64,000 nucleotides of DNA from Rugalucina vietnamica (taxonomy: Eukaryota; Mollusca; Bivalvia; Lucinida; Lucinidae). The position numbers and the translations under genes were made by a program. The stretch covers positions 42,855,071 through 42,919,070 of the forward strand of contig OZ024880.1 in assembly GCA_964017185.1 (NCBI GenBank), written 5' to 3'. Position 1 is the first letter of the stretch; the number at the start of each line of letters is the position of its first letter. Positions 32,404-46,900 of this stretch are shown here, one piece after another. The notes beneath the pieces are model-generated. The model ran no database searches and was not told the DNA's origin. It saw nothing but the letters and a program-made list of their open reading frames with translations.

Positions 32404-35400
32404 ACTTGAAATTGGCCCATACTGCCCATATTGGGTATGGCGTCGGCTATCTCGAACACCGATATCTCGAAAACTGAGCGAACGATTTTCATTAAACTCG
32501 CCCAGTTTCAAGGTCCTGACCAGTCCTAAGTTTGACCAAAATTTCATTAGTTTCAAAACTCTCTGACTATACGTACTGCTAACTTGAAAATGGCCCATAC
32601 TGTCCATATTCGGTATGGGGTCGCCTAACTCGAACACCGATATCTCAAAAACTGAGCGAACGATTTTCTTTAAACTCGCGAGTTTTAAGGTCCTGACCAG
32701 TCCTAAGTTTGACCAAAATTTCATTGGTTTCAAAACTCTCTAATATGCGTACTGCTAACTTGAAAATGGCCCATACTGCCCATATTGGGTATGGCGTCGG
32801 CTATCTCGAACACCGATATCTCGAAAAATGAGCGAACGATTTTCTTTAAACTCGCCCAGTTTCAAGGTCCTGACCAGTCCTAAGTTTGACCAAAATTTCA
32901 TTTGTTTCAAAACTCTCTAATATGCGTACTGCTAACTTGAAAATGGCCCATACTGTCCATATCCGGTATGGGGTCGGCTATCTCGAACACCGATATCTCG
33001 AAAACTGAGCGAACGATTTTCTTTAAACTCGCCCAGTTTCAAGGTCCTGACCAGTCCTAAGTTTGACAAAAATGTCATTTGTTTCAAAACTCTCTAATAT
33101 GCGTACTGCTAACTTGAAAATGGCCCATACTGTCCATATTGGGTATGGCGTCGGCTATCTCGAACACCGATATCACGAAAACTGAGCGAACGATTTTCTT
33201 TAAACTCGCCCAGTTTCAAGGTCCTGACCAGTCCTAAGTTTGACCAAAATTTCATTAGTTTCAAAACTCTCTGACTATACGTACTGCTAACTTGAAAATG
33301 GCCCATACTGTCCATATTCGGTATGGGGTCGGCTATCTCGAACACCGATATCTCGAAAACTGAGCGAACGATTTTCTTTAAACTCGCCCAGTTTTAAGGT
33401 CCTGACCAGTCCTAAGTTTGACCAAAATTTCATTTGTTTCAAAACTCTCTAATATGCGTACTGCTAACTTGAAAATGGCCCATACTGCCCATATTGGGTA
33501 TGGCGTCGGCTATCTCGAACACCGATATCTCGAAAACTGAGAGAACGATTTTCTTTAAACTCGCCCAGTTTCAAGGTCCTGACCAGTCCTAAGTTTGACC
33601 AAAATTTCATTTGTTTCAAAACTCTCTAATATGCGTACTGCTAACTTGAATATGGCCCATACTGTCCATATTCGGTATGGGGTCGGCTATCTCGAACACC
33701 GATATCTCGAAAACTGAGCGAACGATTTTCTTTAAACTCGCCCAGTTTCAAGGTCCTGACCAGTCCTAAGTTTGACCAAAATTTCATTTGTTTCAAAACT
33801 CTCTAATATGCGTACTGCTAACTTGAAAATGGCCCATACTGCCCATATTGGGTATGGCGTCGGCTATCTCGAACACCGATATCACGAAAACTGAGCGAAC
33901 GATTTTCTTTAAACTCGCCCAGTTTCAAGGTCCTGACCAGTCCTAAGTTTGACCAAAATTTCATTAGTTTCAAAACTCTCTGACTATACGTACTGCTAAC
34001 TTGAAAATGGCCCATACTGTCCATATTCGGTATGGGGTCGGCTATCTCGAACACCGATATCTCGAAAACTGAGCGAACGATTTTCTTTAAACTCGCCCAG
34101 TTTCAAGGTCCTGACCAGTCCTAAGTTTGACCCAAATTTCATTTGTTTCAAAACTCTCTTATATACGTATTGCTAACTTGAAATTGGCCCATACTGCCCA
34201 TATTGGGTATGGCGTCGGCTATCTCGAACACCGATATCTCAAAAACTGAGCGAACGATTTTCTTTAAACTCGCCCAGTTTCAAGGTCCTGACCAGTCCTA
34301 AGTTTGACCAAAATTTCATTAGTTTCAAAACTCTCTGACTATACGTACTGCTAACTTGAAAATGGCCCATACCGTCCATATTCGGTATGGGGTCGGCTAA
34401 CTCGAACACCGATATCTCAAAAACTGCGCGAACGATTTTCTTTAAACTCGCCCAGTTTTAAGGTCCTGACCAGTCCTAAGTTTGACCAAAATTTCATTGG
34501 TTTCAAAACTCTCTAATATGCGTACTGCTAACTTGAAAATGGCCCATACTGCCCATATTGGGTATGGCGTCGGCTATCTCGAACACCGATATCTCGAAAA
34601 CTGAGCGAACGATTTTCTTTAAACTCGCCCAGTTTCAAGGTACTGACCAGTCCTAAGTTTGACCAAAATTTCATTTGTTTCAAAACTCCCTTATATGCGT
34701 ACTGCTAACTTGAATATGGCCCATACTGTCCATATTCGGTATGGGGTCGGCTATCTCAAACACCGATATCTCGAAAACTGAGCGAACGATTTTCTTTAAA
34801 CTCGCCCAGTTTCAAGGTACTGACCAGTCCTAAGTTTGACCAAAATTTCATTTGTTTCAAAACTCTCTAATATACGTACTGCTAACTTGAAAATGGCCCA
34901 TACTGCCCATATTGGGTATGGCGTCGGCTATCTCGAACACCGATATCACGAAAACTGAGCGAACGATTTTCTTTAAACTCGCCCAGTTTCAAGGTCCTGA
35001 CCAGTCCTAAGTTTGACCAAAATTTCATTAGTTTCAAAACTCTCTGACTATACGTACTGCTAACTTGAAAATGGCCCATACTGTCCATATTCGGTATGGG
35101 GTCGGCTATCTCGAACACCGATATCTCGAAAACTGAGCGAACGATTTTCTTTAAACTCGCCCAGTTTTAAGGTCCTGACCAGTCCTAAGTTTGACCAAAA
35201 TTTCATTTGTTTCAAAACTCTCTAATATGCGTACTGCTAACTTGAAAATGGCCCATACTGCCCATATTGGGTATGGCGTCGGCTATCTCGAACACCGATA
35301 TCTCGAAAACTGAGCGAACGATTTTCTTTAAACTCGCCCAGTTTCAAGGTCCTGACCAGTCCTAAGTTTGACCAAAATTTCATTTGTTTCAAAACTCTCT

Positions 35401-38400
35401 AATATGCGTACTGCTAACTTGAAAATGGCCCATACTGTCCATATTCGGTATGGGGTCGGCTATCTCGAACACCGATATCTCGAAAACTGAGCGAACGATT
35501 TTCTTTAAACTCGCCCAGTTTCAAGGTCCTGACCAGTCCTAAGTTTGACCAAAATTTCATTTGTTTCAAAACTCTCTAATATGCGTACTGCTAACTTGAA
35601 AATGGCCCATACTGTCCATATTGGGTATGGCGTCGGCTATCTCGAACACCGATATCACGAAAACTGAGCGAACGATTTTCTTTAAACTCGCCCAGTTTCA
35701 AGGTCCTGACCAGTCCTAAGTTTGACCAAAATTTCATTAGTTTCAAAACTCTCTGACTATACGTACTGCTAACTTGAAAATGGCCCATACTGTCCATATT
35801 CGGTATGGGGTCGCCTAACTCGAACACCGATATCTCAAAAACTGAGCGAACGATTTTCTTTAAACTCGCGAGTTTTAAGGTCCTGACCAGTCCTAAGTTT
35901 GACCAAAATTTCATTGGTTTCAAAACTCTCTAATATGCGTACTGCTAACTTGAAAATGGCCCATACTGCCCATATTGGGTATGGCGTCGGCTATCTCGAA
36001 CACCGATATCTCGAAAACTGAGCGAACGATTTTCTTTAAACTCGCCCAGTTACAAGGTCCTGACCAGTCCTAAGTTTGACCAAAATTTCATTTGTTTCAA
36101 AACTCTCTAATATGCGTACTGCTAACTTGAAAATGGCCCATACTGTCCATATTCGGTATGGGGTCGGCTATCTCGAACACCGATATCTCGAAAACTGAGC
36201 AAACGATTTTCTTTAAACTCGCCCAGTTTCAAGGTCCTGACCAGTCCTAAGTTTGACCAAAATTTCATTTGTTTCAAAACTCTCTAATATGCGTATTGCT
36301 AACTTGAAAATGGCCCATACTGCCCATATTGGGTATGGCGTCGGCTATCTCGAACACCGATATCACGAAAACTGAGCGAACGATTTTCTTTAAACTCGCC
36401 CAGTTTCAAGGTCCTGACCAGTCCTAAGTTTGACCAAAATTTCATTAGTTTCAAAACTCTCTGACTATACGTACTGCTAACTTGAAAATGGCCCATACTG
36501 TCCATATTCGGTATGGGGTCGGCTATCTCGAACACCGATATCTCGAAAACTGAGCGAACGATTTTCTTTAAACTCGCCCAGTTTTAAGGTCCTGACCAGT
36601 CCTAAGTTTGACCCAAATTTCATTTGTTTCAAAACTCTCTAATATGCGTACTGCTAACTTGAAAATGGCCCATTCTGCCCATATTGGGTATGGCGTCGGC
36701 TATCTCGAACACCGATATCTCGAAAACTGAGCGAACGATTTTCTTTAAACTCGCCCAGTTTCAAGGTCCTGACCAGTCCTAAGTTTGACCAAAATTTCAT
36801 TTGTTTCAAAACTCTCTAATATGCGTACTGCTAACTTGAAAATGGCCCATACTGTCCATATTCGGTATGGGGTCGGCTATCTCGAACACCGATATCTCGA
36901 AAACTGAGCGAACGATTTTCTTTAAACTCGCCCAGTTTCAAGGTACTGACCAGTCCTAAGTTTGACCAAAATTTCATTTGTTTCAAAACTCTCTAATATG
37001 CGTACTGCTAACTTGAAAATGGCCCATACTGCCCATATTGGGTATGGCGTCGGCTATCTCGAACACCGATATCACGAAAACTGAGCGAACGATTTTCTTT
37101 AAACTCGTCCAGTTTCAAGGTCCTGACCAGTCCTAAGTTTGACCAAAATTTCATTAGTTTCAAAACTCTCTGACTATACGTACTGCTAACTTGAAAATGG
37201 CCCATACTGTCCATATTCGGTATGGGGTCGGCTATCTCGAACACCGATATCTCGAAAACTGAGCGAACGATTTTCTTAAAACTCGCCCAGTTTCAAGGTC
37301 CTGACCAGTCCTAAGTTTGACCCAAATTTCATTTGTTTCAAAACTCTCTAATATGCGTACTGCTAACTTGAAATTGGCCCATACTGCCCATATTGGGTAT
37401 GGCGTCGGCTATCTCGAACACCGATATCTCGAAAACTGAGCGAACGATTTTCTTTAAACTCGCCCAGTTTCAAGGTCCTGACCAGTCCTAAGTTTGACCA
37501 AAATTTCATTTGTTTCAAAACTCTCTGACTATACGTACTGCTAACTTGAAAATGGCCCATACCGTCCATATTCGGTATGGGGTCGGCTAACTCGAACACC
37601 GATATCTCAAAAACTGAGCGAACGATTTTCTTTAAACTCGCCCAGTTTTAAGGTCCTGACCAGTCCTAAGTTTGACCAAAATTTCATTGGTTTCCAAACT
37701 CTCTAATATGCGTACTGCTAACTTGAAAATGGCCCATACTGCCCATATTGGGTATGGCGTCGGCTATCTCGAACACCGATATCTCGAAAACTGAGCGAAC
37801 GATTTTCTTTAAACTCGCCCAGTTTCAAGGTCCTGACCAGTCCTAAGTTTGACCAAAATTTCATTTGTTTCAAAACTCCCTAATATGCGTACTGCTAACT
37901 TGAAAATGGCCCATACTGTCCATATTCGGTATGGGGTCGGCTATCTCGAACACCGATATCTCGAAAACTGAGCCAACGATTTTCTTTAAACTCGCCCAGT
38001 TTCAAGGTACTGACCAGTCCTAAGTTTGACCAAAATTTCATTTGTTTCAAAACTCTCTAATATGCGTACTGCTAACTTGAAAATGGCCCATACTGCCCAT
38101 ATTGGGTATGTCGTCGGCTATCTCGAACACCGATATCACGAAAACTGAGCGAAAGATTTTCTTTAATCTCGCCCAGTTTCAAGGTCCTGACCAGTCCTAA
38201 GTTTGACCAAAATTTCATTAGTTTCAAAACTCTCTGACTATACGTACTGCTAACTTGAAAATGGCCCATACTGTCCATATTCGGTATGGGGTCGGCTATC
38301 TCGAACACCGATATCTCGAAAACTGAGCGAACGATTTTCTTTAAACTCGCCCAGTTTTAAGGTCCTGACCAGTCCTAAGTTTGACCAAAATTTCATTTGT

Positions 38401-38935
38401 TTCAAAACTCTCTAATATGCGTACTGCTAACTTGAAAATGGCCCATACTGCCCATATTGGGTATGGCGTCGGCTATCTCGAACACCGATATCGCGAAAAC
38501 TGAGCGAACGATTTTCTTTAAACTCGCCCAGTTTCAAGGACCTGACCAGTCCTAAGTTTGACCAAAATTTCATTTGTTTCAAAACTCTCTAATATGCGTA
38601 CTGCTAACTTGAAAATGGCCCATACTGTCCATATTGGGTATGGCGTCGGCTATCTCGAACACCGATATCTCGAAAACTGAGCGAACGATTTTCTTTAAAC
38701 TCGCCCAGTTTCAAGGTCCTGACCAGTCCTAAGTTTGACCAAAATTTCATTAGTTTCAAAACTCTCTGACTATACGTACTGCTAACTTGAAAATGGCCCA
38801 TACTGTCCATATTCGGTATGGGGTCGCCTAACTCGAACACCGATATCTCAAAAACTGAGCGAACGATTTTCTTTAAATTCGCGAGTTTTAAGGTCCTGAC
38901 CAGTCCTAAGTTTGACCAAACTTTCATTGGTTTCA
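32404..38935 (-). repeat. About 3.0-3.2-kb super-repeat marked by CTCGCGAG monomers
   Basis: A monomer in which CGCCCAG is replaced by CGCGAG (1 bp shorter), together with GGGGTCGCCTAACTCG, occurs at about 32677, 35867 and 38880. The steps are 3,190 and 3,013 bp, that is 18 and 17 monomers. Each stands in the same order relative to its neighbours, so the region was amplified as blocks of 17 to 18 monomers. The lost base joins two frames and gives the 110-codon open frames at 32401, 35591 and 38604, which are repeat artefacts. Confidence 0.8.
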
Positions 38936-41900
38936 AAACTCTCTAATATGCGTACTGCTAACTTGAAAATGGCCCATACTGCCCATATTGGGTATGGCGT
39001 CGGCTATCTCGAACACCGATATCTCGAAAACTGAGCGAACGATTTTCTTTAAACTCGCCCAGTTTCAAGGTCCTGACCAGTCCTAAGTTTGACCAAAATT
39101 TCATTTGTTTCAAAACTCTCTAATATGCGTACTGCTAACTTGAAAATGGCCCATACTGTCCATATTCGGTATGGGGTCGGCTATCTCGAACACCGATATC
39201 TCGAAAACTGAGCAAACGATTTTCTTTAAACTCGCCCAGTTTCAAGGTCCTGACCAGTCCTAAGTTTGACCAAAATTTCATTTGTTTCAAAACTCTCTAA
39301 TATGCGTATTGCTAACTTGAAAATGGCCCATACTGCCCATATTGGGTATGGCGTCGGCTATCTCGAACACCGATATCACGAAAACTGAGCGAACGATTTT
39401 CTTTAAACTCGCCCAGTTTCAAGGTCCTGACCAGTCCTAAGTTTGACCAAAATTTCATTAGTTTCAAAACTCTCTGACTATACGTACTGCTAACTTGAAA
39501 ATGGCCCATACTGTCCATATTCGGTATGGGGTCGGCTATCTCGAACACCGATATCTCGAAAACTGAGCGAACGATTTTCTTTAAACTCGCCCAGTTTTAA
39601 GGTCCTGACCAGTCCTAAGTTTGACCAAAATTTCATTTGTTTCAAAACTCTCTAATATGCGTACTGCTAACTTGAAAATGGCCCATACTGCCCATATTGG
39701 GTATGGCGTCGGCTATCTCGAACACCGATATCTCGAAAACTGAGCGAACGATTTTCTTTAAACTCGCCCAGTTTCAAGGTCCTGACCAGTCCTAAGTTTG
39801 ACCAAAATTTCATTTGTTTCAAAACTCTCTAATATGCGTACTGCTAACTTGAATATGGCCCATACTGTCCATATTCGGTATGGGGTCGGCTATCTCGAAC
39901 ACCGATATCTCGAAAACTGAGCGAACGATTTTCTTTAAACTCGCCCAGTTTCAAGGTCCTGACCAGTCCTAAGTTTGACCAAAATTTCATTTGTTTCAAA
40001 ACACTCTAATATGCGTACTGCTAACTTGAAAATGGCCCATACTGTCCATATTGGGTATGGCGTCGGCTATCTCGAACACCGATATCACGAAAACTGAGCG
40101 AACGATTTTCTTTAAACTCGCCCAGTTTCAAGGTCCTGACCAGTCCTAAGTTTGACCAAAATTTCATTAGTTTCAAAACTCTCTGACTATACGTACTGCT
40201 AACTTGAAAATGGCCCATACCCTCCATATTCGGTATGGGGTCGGCTAACTCGAACACCGATATCTCAAAAACTGAGCGAACGATTTTCTTTAAACTCGCC
40301 CAGTTTTAAGGTCCTGACCAGTCCTAAGTTTGACCAAAATTTCATTGGTTTCAAAACTCTCTAATATGCGTACTGCTAACTTGAAAATGGCCCATACTGC
40401 CCATATTGGGTATGGCGTCGGCTATCTCGAACACCGATATCTCGAAAACTGAGCGAACGATTTTCTTTAAACTCGCCCAGTTTCAAGGTCCTGACCAGTC
40501 CTAAGTTTGACCAAAATTTCATTTGTTTCAAAACTCCCTAATATGCGTACTGCTAACTTGAAAATGGCCCATACTGTCCATATTCGGTATGGGGTCGGCT
40601 ATCTCGAACACCGATATCTCGAAAACTGAGCGAACGATTTTCTTTAAACTCGCCCAGTTTCAAGGTACTGACCAGTCCTAAGTTTGACCAAAATTTCATT
40701 TGTTTCAAAACTCTCTAATATGCGTACTGCTAACTTGAAAATGGCCCATACTGCCCATATTGGGTATGGCGTCGGCTATCTCGAACACCGATATCACGAA
40801 AACTGAGCGAACGATTTTCTTTAAACTCGCCCAGTTTCAAGGTCCTGACCAGTCCTAAGTTTGACCAAAATTTCATTAGTTTCAAAACTCTCTGACTATA
40901 CGTACTGCTAACTTGAAAATGGCCCATACTGTCCATATTCGGTATGGGGTCGGTTATCTCGAACACCGATATCTCGAAAACTGAGCGAACGATTTTCTTT
41001 AAACTCGCCCAGTTTTAAGGTCCTGACCAGTCCTAAGTTTGACCAAAATTTCATTTGTTTCAAAACTCTCTAATATGCGTACTGCTAACTTGAAAATGGC
41101 CCATACTGCCCATATTGGGTATGGCGTCGGCTATCTCGAACACCGATATCTCGAAAACTGAGCGAACGATTTTCTTTAAACTCGCCCAGTTTCAAGGTCC
41201 TGACCAGTCCTAAGTTTGACCAAAATTTCATTTGTTTCAAAACTCTCTAATATGCGTACTGCTAACTTGAATATGGCCCATACTGTCCATATTCGGTATG
41301 GGGTCGGCTATCTCGAACACCGATATCTCGAAAACTGAGCGAACGATTTTCTTTAAACTCGCCCAGTTTCAAGGTCCTGACCAGTCCTAAGTTTGACCAA
41401 AATTTCATTTGTTTCAAAACTCTCTAATATGCGTACTGCTAACTTGAAAATGGCCCATACTGCCCATATTGGGTATGGCGTCGGCTATCTCGAACACCGA
41501 TATCACGAAAACTGAGCGAACGATTTTCTTTAAACTCGTCCAGTTTCAAGGTCCTGACCAGTCCTAAGTTTGACCAAAATTTCATTAGTTTCAAAACTCT
41601 CTGACTATACGTACTGCTAACTTGAAAATGGCCCATACTGTCCATATTCGGTATGGGGTCGGCTATCTCGAACACCGATATCTCGAAAACTGAGCGAACG
41701 ATTTTCTTTAAACTCGCCCAGTTTCAAGGTCCTGACCAGTCCTAAGTTTGACCCAAATTTCATTTGTTTCAAAACTCTCTAATATGCGTACTGCTAACTT
41801 GAAATTGGCCCATACTGCCCATATTGGGTATGGCGTCGGCTATCTCGATCACCGATATCTCAAAAACTGAGCGAACGATTTTCTTTAAACTCGCCCAGTT

Positions 41901-43894
41901 TCAAGGTCCTGACCAGTCCTAAGTTTGACCAAAATTTCATTAGTTTCAAAACTCTCTGACTATACGTACTGCTAACTTGAAAATGGCCCATACCGTCCAT
42001 ATTCGGTATGGGGTCGGCTAACTCGAACACCAATATCTCAAAAACTGAGCGAACGATTTTCTTTAAACTCGCCCAGTTTTAAGGTCCTGACCAGTCCTAA
42101 GTTTGACCAAAATTTCATTGGTTTCAAAACTCTCTAATATGCGTACTGCTAACTTGAAAATGACCCATACTGCCCATATTGGGTATGGCGTCGGCTATCT
42201 CGAACACCGATATCTCGAAAACTGAGCGAACGATTTTCTTTAAACTCGCCCAGTTTCAAGGTCCTGACCAGTCCTAAGTTTGACCAAAATTTCATTTGTT
42301 TCAAAACTCCCTAATATGCGTACTGCTAACTTGAAAATGGCCCATCCTGTCCATATTCGGTATGGGGTCGGCTATCTCGAACACCGATATCTCGAAAACT
42401 GAGCGAACGATTTTCTTTAAACTCGCCCAGTTTCAAGGTACTGAACAGTCCTAAGTTTGACCAAAATTTCATTTGTTTCAAAACTCTCTAATATGCGTAC
42501 TGCTAACTTGAAAATGGCCCATACTGCCCATAATGGGTATGGCGTAGGCTATCTCGAACACCGATATCATGAAAACTGAGCGAACGATTTTCTTTAAACT
42601 CGCCCAGTTTCAAGGTCCTGACCAGTCCTAAGTTTGACCAAAATTTCATTAGTTTCAAAACTCTCTGACTATACGTACTGCTAACTTGAAAATGGCCCAT
42701 ACTGTCCATATTCGGTATGGGGTCGGCTATCTCGAACACCGATATCTCGAAAACTGAGCGAACGATTTTCTTTAAACTCGCCCAGTTTCAAGGTCCTGAC
42801 CAGTCCTAAGTTTGACCCAAATTTCATTTGTTTCAAAACTCTCTAATATGCGTACTGCTAACTTGAAATTGGCCCATACTGCCCATATTGGGTATGGCGT
42901 CGGCTATCTCGAACACCGATATCTCGAAAACTGAGCGAACGATTTTCTTTAAACTCGCCCAGTTTCAAGGTCCTGACCAGTCCTAAGTTTGACCCAAATT
43001 TCATTAGTTTCAAAACTCTCTGACTATACGTACTGCTAACTTGAAAATGGCCCATACCGTCCATATTCGGTATGGGGTCGGCTAACTCGAACACCGATAT
43101 CTCAAAAACTGAGCGAACGATTTTCTTTAAACTCGCCCAGTTTTAAGGTCCTGACCAGTCCTAAGTTTGACCAAAATTTCATTGGTTTCAAAACTCTCTA
43201 ATATGCGTACTGCTAACTTGAAAATGGCCCATACTGCCTATATTGGGTATGGCGTCGGCTATCTCGAACACCGATATCTCGAAAACTGAGCGAACGATTT
43301 TCTTTAAACTCGCCCAGTTTCAAGGTCCTGACCAGTCCTAAGTTTGACCAAAATTTCATTTGTTTCAAAACTCCCTAATATGGGTACTGCTAACTTGAAA
43401 ATGGCCCATACTGTCCATATTCGGTATGGGGTCGGCTATCTCGAACACCGATATCTCGAAAACTGAGCGAACGATTTTCTTTAAACTAGCCCAGTTTCAA
43501 GGTACTGACCAGTCCTAAGTTTGACCAAAATTTCATTTGTTTCAAAACTCTCTAATATGCGTACTGCTAACTTGAAAATGGCCTATACTGCCCATATTGG
43601 GTATGGCGTCGGCTATCTCGAACACCGATATCACGAAAACTGAGCGAACGATTTTCTTTAAACTCGCCCAGTTTCAAGGTCCTGACCAGTCCTAAGTTTG
43701 ACCAAAATTTCATTAGTTTCAAAACTCTCTGACTATACGTACTGCTAACTTGAAAATGGCCCATACTGTCCATATTCGGTATGGGGTCGGCTATCTCGAA
43801 CACCGATATCTCGAAAACTGAGCGAACGATTTTCTTTAAACTCGCCCAGTTACAAGGTCCTGACCAGTCCTAAGTTTGACCAAAATTTCATTTG

Positions 43895-43915
43895 TTTCAA
43901 AACTACTGCTAACTT
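43895..43915 (-). repeat. Monomer with a private 13-bp deletion
   Basis: The usual CAAAACTCTCTAATATGCG followed by TACTGCTAAC is cut to CAAAACTACTGCTAAC, removing 13 bp. The spacing of flanking equivalent sites is 519 instead of 532 bp. I did not see this deletion elsewhere in the array, so it postdates local block duplication. Confidence 0.85.
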
Positions 43916-46900
43916 GAAAATGGCCCATACTGTCCATATTCGGTATGGGGTCGGCTATCTCGAACACCGATATCTCGAAAACTGAACGAACGATTTTCTT
44001 TAAACTCGCCCAGTTTCAAGGTCCTGACCAGTCCTAAGTTTGACCAAAATTTCATTTGTTTCAAAACTCTCTAATATGCGTACTGCTAACTTGAAAATGG
44101 CCCATACTGTCCATATTGGGTATGGCGTCGGCTATCTCGAACACCGATATCAGGAAAACTGAGCGAACGATTTTCTTTAAACTCGCCCAGTTTCAAGGTC
44201 CTGACCAGTCCTAAGTTTGACCAAAATTTCATTAGTTTCAAAACTCTCTGACTATACGTACTGCTAACTTGAAAATGGCCCATACCGTCCATATTCGGTA
44301 TGGGGTCGGCTAACTCGAACACCGATATCTCAAAAACTGAGCGAACGATTTTCTTTAAACTCGCCCAGTTTTAAGGTCCTGACCAGTCCTAAGTTTGACC
44401 AAAATTTCATTGGTTTCAAAACTCTCTAATATGCGTACTGCTAACTTGAAAATGGCCCATACTGCCCATATTGGGTATGGCGTCGGCTATCTCGAACACC
44501 GATATCTCGAAAACTGAGCGAACGATTTTCTTTAAACTCGCCCAGTTTCAAGGTCCTGACCAGTCCTAAGTTTGACCAAAATTTCATTTGTTTCAAAACT
44601 CCCTAATATGCGTACTGCTAACTTGAAAATGGCCCATACTGTCCATATTCGGTATGGGGTCGGCTATCTCGAACACCGATATCTCGAAAACAGAGCGAAC
44701 GATTTTCTTTAAACTCGCCCAGTTTCAAGGTACTGACCAGTCCTAAGTTTGACCAAAATTTCATTTGTTTCAAAACTCTCTAATATGCGTACTGCTAACT
44801 TGAAAATGGCCCATACTGCCCATATTGGGTATGGCGTCGGCTATCTCGAACACCGATATCACGAAAACTGAGCGAACGATTTTCTTTAAACTCGCCCAGT
44901 TTCAAGGTCCTGACCAGTCCTAAGTTTGACCAAAATTTCATTAGTTTCAAAACTCTCTGACTATACGTACTGCTAACTTGAAAATGGCCCATACTGTCCA
45001 TATTCGGTATGGGGTCGGCTATCTCGAACACCGATATCTCGAAAACTGAGCGAACGATTTTCTTTAAACTCGCCCAGTTACAAGGTCCTGACCAGTCCTA
45101 AGTTTGACCAAAATTTCATTTGTTTCAAAACTGTCTAATATGCGTACTGCTAACTTGAAAATGGCCCATACTGCCCATATTGGGTATGGCGTCGGCTATC
45201 TCGAACACCGATATCTCGAAAACTGAGCGAACGATTTTCTTTAAACTCGCCCAGTTTCAAGGTCCTGACCAGTCCTAAGTTTGACCAAAATTTCATTTGT
45301 TTCAAAATTCTCTAATATGCGTACTGCTAACTTGAATATGGCCCATACTGTCCATATTCGGTATGGGCTCGGCTATCTCGAACACCGATATCTCCAAAAC
45401 TGAGCGAACGATTTTCTTTAAACTCGCCCAGTTTCAAGGTCCTGACCAGTCCTAAGTTTGACCAAAATTTCATTAATTTCAAAACTCTCTGACTATACGT
45501 ACTGCTAACTTGAAAATGGCCCATACTGTCCATATTGGGTATGGCGTCGGCTATCTCGAACACCGATATCACGAAAACTGAGCGAACGATTTTCTTTAAT
45601 CTCGCCCAGTTTCAAGGTCCTGACCAGTCCTAAGTTTGACCAAAATTTCATTAGTTTCAAAACTCTCTGACTATACGTACTGCTAACTTGAAAATGGCCC
45701 ATACCGTCCATATTCGGTATGGGGTCGGCTAACTCGAACACCGATATCTCAAAAACTGAGCGAACGATTTTCTTTAAACTCGCCCAGTTTTAAGGTCCTG
45801 ACCAGTCCTAAGTTTGACCAAAATTTCATTGGTTTCAAAACTCTCTAATATGCGTACTGCTAACTTGAAAATGGCCCATACTGCTCATATTGGGTATGGC
45901 GTCGGCTATCTCGAACACCGATATCTCGAAAACTGAGCGAACGATTTTCTTTAAACTCGCCCAGTTTCAAGGTCCTGACCAGTCCTAAGTTTGACCAAAA
46001 TTTCATTTGTTTCAAAACTCCCTCATATGCGTACTGCTAACTTGAAAATGGCCCATACTGTCCATATTCGGTATGGGGTCGGCTATCTCGAACACCGATA
46101 TCTCGAAAACTGAGCGAACGATTTTCTTTAAACTCGCCCAGTTTCAAGGTACTGACCAGTCCTAAGTTTGACCAAAATTTCATTAGTTTCAAAACTCTCT
46201 AATATGCGTACTGCTAACTTGAAAATGGCCCATACTGCCCATATTGGGTATGGCGTCGGCTATCTCGAACACCGATATCACGAAAACTGAGCGAACGATT
46301 TTCTTTAAACTCGCCCAGTTTCAAGGTCCTGACCAGTCCTAAGTTTGACCAAAATTTCATTAGTTTCAAAACTCTCTGACTATACGTACTGCTAACTTGA
46401 AAATGGCCCATACTGTCCATATTCGGTATGGGGTCGGCTATCTCGAACACCGATATCTCGAAAACTGAGCGAACGATTTTCTTTAAACTCGCCCAGTTTC
46501 AAGATCCTGACCAGTCCTAAGTTTGACCAAAATTTCATTCGTTTCAAAACTCTCTAATATGCGTACTGCTAACTTGAAAATGGCCCATACTGCCCATATT
46601 GGGTATGGCGTCGGCTATCTCGAACACCGATATCTCGAAAACTGAGCGAACGATTTTCTTTAAAGTCGCCCAGTTTCAAGGTCCTGACCAGTCCTAAGTT
46701 TGACCAAAATTTCATTTGTTTCAAAACTCTCTAATATGCGTACTGCTAACTTGAATATGGCCCATACTGTCCATATTCGGTATGGGGTCGGCTATCTCGA
46801 ACACCGATATCTCGAAAACTGAGCGAACGATTTTCTTTAAACTCGCCCAGTTTCAAGGTCCTGACCAGTCCTAAGTTTGACCAAAATTTCATTTGTTTCA